From NCBI GenBank assembly GCA_027068245.1, contig JAMOUF010000150.1, positions 1-6,320 on the forward strand: DNA of 6,320 nt, read 5' to 3'. Position 1 is the stretch's first letter; each line of letters starts with the position of its first letter. The notes under the pieces are model-generated. The model was given only the letters and a program-made list of their open reading frames with translations, did not search any database and had not been told where the DNA came from. This document shows positions 5,980 through 6,320 of the stretch, piece after piece. This stretch comes from Campylobacterales bacterium. GTDB lineage: Bacteria; Campylobacterota; Campylobacteria; Campylobacterales; Nitratiruptoraceae. The translations under genes were made by a program, and so were the position numbers.

Positions 5980-6010
5980 TATGTTAAAAAAACTGATAAA
6001 TTTTAACATA
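5980..6010. repeat. Operator-like inverted repeat 1 upstream of the fic gene
   Basis: TATGTTAAAA (5980-5989) and its exact reverse complement TTTTAACATA (6001-6010) are separated by 11 bases, so the half-site centres are 21 bp apart, two helical turns. The right arm overlaps the predicted -10 element and the left arm lies in the leader just before the ribosome site. The arrangement is typical of a dimeric repressor site. The binding protein is not identified; the winged helix of the Fic protein itself is a candidate. Confidence 0.65.
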
Positions 6011-6028
6011 TATTATCTTTTATGTTAA
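6000..6028 (-). promoter_or_regulatory. Predicted promoter of the fic gene, embedded in the operator array
   Basis: On the - strand TTAACA (6028-6023, 5 of 6) is followed after 17 bases by TAAAAT (6005-6000, 5 of 6). Both hexamers lie within copies of the TATGTTAAA half-site, so a protein bound there would block RNA polymerase. Transcription would start near 5993, with a ~24-nt leader. The region is AT-rich and other -10-like sequences exist, so the exact choice is tentative. Confidence 0.5.
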
Positions 6029-6051
6029 AAGACTACAAAAAATTTAACATA
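6021..6051. repeat. Operator-like inverted repeat 2 upstream of the fic gene
   Basis: TATGTTAAAA (6021-6030) pairs with ATTTAACATA (6042-6051): 9 of 10 positions are complementary, with an 11-base spacer. It repeats the layout of the first inverted repeat exactly 41 bp further from the gene (four helical turns), although the spacer sequences differ. Its left arm covers the predicted -35 hexamer TTAACA. Confidence 0.65.
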
Positions 6052-6094
6052 TATCGTTGCGGCTAAATAGATTTTCATTCGTTTTTATCATTTA

Positions 6095-6103
6095 TGCTAA
6101 AAT
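6095..6103 (+). promoter_or_regulatory. Predicted extended -10 promoter of the MBL-fold gene
   Basis: TGCTAAAAT is a TGn-extended -10 (TAAAAT, 5 of 6) with a T-rich stretch upstream and no good -35. It would start transcription near 6110, about 15 bases before the ATG. A weak AGAG ribosome site (6115-6118) lies 6 bases before the start codon. Confidence 0.45.
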
Positions 6104-6124
6104 CCAACTAAAAAAGAGATTAAA

Positions 6125-6320
6125 ATGCACTTTAAAATCCTGTTCGACAACTATACTAATAAAAAAGATTTGATGCCCCTTTGGGGATTTAGCTGTTACA
6201 TAGAAGAGAAAAAGCTGCTGTTCGATACTGGCAGCAACGGGCGGGTGCTGTTAAGGAACGCCCAAAAGATGGGGGTGGATTTGAAAGAGGCGAAATACCT
6301 CTTTATCTCTCACCCACACT
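6125..6320 (+). CDS. Metallo-beta-lactamase-fold hydrolase, N-terminal part (3' partial)
   Basis: The frame is open from the ATG at 6125 to the right edge, giving 65 residues plus one base. The visible part fits the MBL fold: MHFKILFDNYT at the start, WGFSCYIEEKKLLFDTGSNG (20-39) with the FDTG turn, then a helix LLRNAQKMGVDL and FISHPH (60-65). The last is the beginning of the HxHxDH zinc-binding signature. The order 'FDTG, L..NA..MG.DL, ISH.H' most resembles the COG1237 group, often annotated as dihydropterin-ribofuranosylaminobenzene phosphate synthase-like. That label is a homology name and not a proven function in bacteria. Codon use returns to the GC-richer style of the housekeeping genes, so it probably lies outside the AT-rich block. 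It is divergent from fic, with 155 bp between the two. Confidence 0.75.
   Translation, partial: MHFKILFDNYTNKKDLMPLWGFSCYIEEKKLLFDTGSNGRVLLRNAQKMGVDLKEAKYLFISHPH

Noticed and set aside
5980..6051. Repeats upstream of fic as a small CRISPR array
   Set aside because: The units are ~10-bp half-sites in alternating orientation with 10-11-bp spacers, unlike 24-37-bp direct repeats with similar-length spacers, and there are no cas genes. An operator is the better reading.

Overview
The window is a stretch of bacterial chromosome, probably from a member of the Campylobacterota (epsilonproteobacteria). That assignment is an inference from gene style: frequent AGG/AGA and ATA codons in moderately GC-rich genes, compact spacing, and the mix of genes. 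No 16S rRNA or other decisive marker is present. Most of the window is ordinary housekeeping sequence near 45-50% GC (29 of 60 bases are G or C at 3001-3060). One AT-rich block stands out at about 4920-6110 (19 of 60 at 5341-5400).

Layout from left to right. (1) The 3' end of an NAD(P)H-hydrate dehydratase gene overlaps purN by 4 bases on the + strand. (2) A 422-residue MgtC/DUF4010-type membrane protein lies on the - strand, and its 3' end overlaps the 3' end of purN by 56 bp. (3) A 106-bp divergent intergenic region carries two interleaved sigma-70-type promoters, one for the membrane protein and one for thiG (thiazole synthase, + strand). (4) thiG converges on a sodium:neurotransmitter-symporter-family (LeuT-fold) transporter on the - strand. 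The two share one hairpin that overlaps the transporter stop codon. (5) A cluster of five tRNA genes on the + strand (Pro-TGG, His-GTG, Arg-TCG, Arg-TCT, Leu-TAG) follows a perfect-consensus TTGACA-17-TATAAT promoter. All five encode the 3' CCA. (6) Ten bases after tRNA-Leu an AT-rich gene on the - strand ends. It encodes a stand-alone, self-inhibited Fic-domain protein with a C-terminal winged helix. (7) The region upstream of the fic gene holds four copies of a TATGTTAAA half-site in alternating orientation, about two helical turns apart, overlapping its predicted promoter. (8) A metallo-beta-lactamase-fold gene starts divergently and runs off the right edge.

The housekeeping genes belong to separate pathways (NAD(P)H repair, purine synthesis, thiamine synthesis, amino-acid uptake, tRNA supply), and only nnrD-purN looks like an operon. 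The most interesting part is the fic locus. Its composition and its position directly behind a tRNA cluster suggest horizontal acquisition. The operator-like array suggests tight, possibly self-regulated, expression of an AMP-transferase whose own wing domain could read that array. No mobile-element gene, att repeat or CRISPR array was found.
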